Assembly (NCBI GenBank): GCA_902782705.1
Contig: CACZOL010000110.1
Span: 1 to 14,095 of the forward strand
DNA: 14,095 nt
Source: an uncultured Selenomonadaceae bacterium
GTDB taxonomy: Bacteria > Bacillota > Negativicutes > Selenomonadales > Selenomonadaceae
Reading direction: 5' to 3'
Shown here piece by piece: positions 12,785 through 14,095 of the stretch. The notes under the pieces were generated by a model. That model saw only the letters and a program-made list of their open reading frames with translations, ran no database searches and had not been told where the DNA came from. The number at the start of each line of letters is the position of its first letter. Within the stretch, counting starts at the first letter, position 1. Both the position numbers and the translations under genes were made by a program.

Positions 12785-13769
12785 GATGCATGACCTCGCG
12801 CACTTCTTCCATTGTCTTTTCCGCGATTACGCGTGCTTTCTTCGCGCCCTCTTCGAGAATCTCGCGTATTTTCTCCGGTTTTCCCTGATATTCCTGGCGG
12901 CGCACGTGCATATCCGCCATCGCGTCCACCATTTTTTCGGCCAACCGCTTTTTGCAAGCCACGCACCCGATGCAGCCCTCGCGGCAATCCTTCTCGATCG
13001 ACTCTACTTCGTCCGCGTTGAAGAGTTTTTGGAACTTAAAGGCCACGCAAACTTCCGGGTGCCCTTTGTCCGTTTTCTTGATGCGCTCAGGGTCCGTCAC
13101 GATCATGCGCACACGCTCCCGCAGCTCGTCCGGACTTGCCGCGAATGGGATCGTGTTCCCGTAAGACTTCGACATTTTGCGCCCGTCGATTCCGGGCAGC
13201 ACCGCCGCACGGCTCATCAGGCCCTGCGGTTCCACGAAAACTTCCTTGCCATACATCAGATTGAACCGGCGCACGATCTCCCGCGCCAACTCCAGATGCG
13301 GATTCTGATCTTCGCCCACCGGCACCCAGCCCGCTTTATACAGCACGATATCCGCCGTCATGAGCTCGGGGTAGCCTAAAAATCCGTAAGTATTGATGTC
13401 CTTGCCCTGATCGCCGAGATTTTGCAGCTTGTCTTTATAGGTCGGCACGCGCTCCAGCCAAGAAAGCGGCGTCATCATGGAAAGCAGCAGATGAAGCTCC
13501 GCATGCGCTTTGACGTGCGACTGCACAAAAATGATGTTTTTCTCAGGATCGAGACCCGCCGACAACCAGTCGAGCATCATGTCGTGGATATACCCGGGCA
13601 GCTTGCTCGTATCGGCATAAGCGCTCGTCAATGCGTGTAAATCGGCAATCGCGAATATGCAATCGTAATCGTTTTGCAGCTTTACCCAGTTCTCAAGCGC
13701 TCCCATATAGTTGCCGAGGTGAAATTTGCCCGACGGCTGCATCGCGCTGAAAATACGACCCTTACTCAT
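12777..13769 (-). CDS. trpS: tryptophanyl-tRNA synthetase, with cysteine (probable Fe-S) motif
   Basis: It charges tRNA-Trp. 330 residues, a class I synthetase with HLGN (17-20, HIGH-type motif), SxMQPSG opening, GEDQNPHLELAREI (152-165) and KMSKS (198-202). In the anticodon-binding part there are cysteines 241, 262, 266, 269 and 272, with C262-x6-C269-x2-C272 preceded by C241. This is close to the C-x22-C-x6-C-x2-C that binds a [4Fe-4S] cluster in Thermotoga TrpRS. The ribosome site AAAGGAG is 8 bases before the ATG. It has a consensus promoter at 13862-13834 and a leader of about 60 bases, too short for a T-box. It is the first gene of trpS-scpA-scpB. Confidence 0.97.
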   Translation of the reverse strand: MSKGRIFSAMQPSGKFHLGNYMGALENWVKLQNDYDCIFAIADLHALTSAYADTSKLPGYIHDMMLDWLSAGLDPEKNIIFVQSHVKAHAELHLLLSMMTPLSWLERVPTYKDKLQNLGDQGKDINTYGFLGYPELMTADIVLYKAGWVPVGEDQNPHLELAREIVRRFNLMYGKEVFVEPQGLMSRAAVLPGIDGRKMSKSYGNTIPFAASPDELRERVRMIVTDPERIKKTDKGHPEVCVAFKFQKLFNADEVESIEKDCREGCIGCVACKKRLAEKMVDAMADMHVRRQEYQGKPEKIREILEEGAKKARVIAEKTMEEVREVMHLA

Positions 13770-13833
13770 ACTTCAAACTCCTTTGCTCTTGCAGGATTCG
13801 CCCGCCGAAAAACGACGAACGCATAATATATAA

Positions 13834-13862
13834 ATGATAAAACGAAACCGCAGGTTTGTCAA
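13834..13862 (-). promoter_or_regulatory. trpS-scpAB promoter
   Basis: On the minus strand, a perfect TTGACA (13862-13857), a 17-bp spacer and TATCAT (13839-13834). It is the strongest -35 in the window and lies just past the rnpB terminator. Confidence 0.88.
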
Positions 13863-13894
13863 TTTTCACGCGGCACAGGAAATAGGCGCAATAC

Positions 13895-13922
13895 AAAAAA
13901 GAGACGCAAAACTGCGCCTCTC
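13895..13922 (-). terminator. rnpB terminator
   Basis: On the minus strand GAGAGGCGCA pairs with TGCGTCTCTT around a short GTTT loop (one wobble), followed by six T. It sits about ten bases after the RNase P RNA 3' end. Confidence 0.9.
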
Positions 13923-13930
13923 CTGTTTTC

Positions 13931-14095
13931 GCTGCGAGCACTCAATAAGCCGGGTTCTGTGCCGTGCAAAGCACGGCGGCAATCATTTATCTAGACCGCC
14001 TGTCGCCAAGCGGCTCCAGCGACTCAACCCGGAAGGTTCCGCGGGCCGCATCATCCCTTCCCTATTCGGTCTTGCTCCGTGTGGGGTTTACCAAG
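13931..14095 (-). ncRNA. rnpB: RNase P RNA, 3' part (cut by window edge)
   Basis: This is the catalytic RNA that trims tRNA 5' leaders. Read on the minus strand it contains the conserved GGTAAACCCCA and GGAGCAAGACC, TAGATAAATGATTGCC, and ACAGAACCCGGCTTA near its 3' end. The last contains the GG that pairs with the tRNA CCA end neighbourhood in A-type RNAs. The P1 partner and 5' half lie beyond 14095. The exact 3' end (about 13931) is estimated from the spacing to the terminator. The A-type layout argues against Bacilli and for Clostridia or Negativicutes. Confidence 0.95.

Noticed and set aside
13770..13833. T-box leader for trpS
   Set aside because: Only about 60 bases lie between the promoter and start codon, there is no T-box consensus, and no terminator/antiterminator pair.

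Overview
The window looks like ordinary chromosome from a GC-rich, low-branching Firmicute, most likely a member of the Negativicutes (Selenomonas-like). The reasons are ScpA/ScpB (the Firmicute-type condensin partners), MutS2 with a Smr domain, strong AAGGAG ribosome sites, sigma-A type promoters with 17-bp spacers, and an A-type (not Bacillus B-type) RNase P RNA 3' half. The assignment is inferred from content and recall; no database comparison was possible.

Layout. 1-870 is intergenic-rich: a possible C-terminal scrap of a gene (2-49), two near-identical rho-independent terminators (127-163 and 713-746), a bidirectional terminator (230-269), three degenerate ~45-bp tandem repeats (276-391), and a compact locus (about 442-701) with the architecture of a type I toxin-antitoxin system. 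That locus is a 22-residue hydrophobic peptide gene on the minus strand with its own promoter, and a short convergent antisense RNA on the plus strand. 871-3984 (plus strand) holds guaB (IMP dehydrogenase of the Tritrichomonas foetus-like type), tRNA-Pro(CGG), and a DUF815-type AAA+ ATPase. Each has its own promoter; the tRNA and ATPase have clear terminators.

From 4149 to the end all genes are on the minus strand, in these units reading leftward: (i) rnpB, only its 3' part, entering from the right edge; (ii) trpS-scpA-scpB, overlapping genes from a strong TTGACA/TATCAT promoter, closed by a 15-bp-stem terminator; (iii) a 73-aa membrane/coiled-coil protein, a two-domain U32 family protein, and mutS2, preceded by a leader containing a terminator and a possible antiterminator; (iv) folP-folB-folK, three folate (dihydropteroate) biosynthesis steps.

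Functionally most genes are core: guanine nucleotide synthesis, translation, chromosome segregation, recombination/ribosome rescue, folate synthesis and RNA processing. The most interesting non-routine element is the small antisense-controlled hydrophobic peptide locus upstream of guaB, in which the peptide's ribosome site is itself buried in a hairpin. Secondary points are the protist-like IMP dehydrogenase, the cysteine-rich (probably Fe-S) TrpRS, and the leader terminator before the U32/mutS2 unit.
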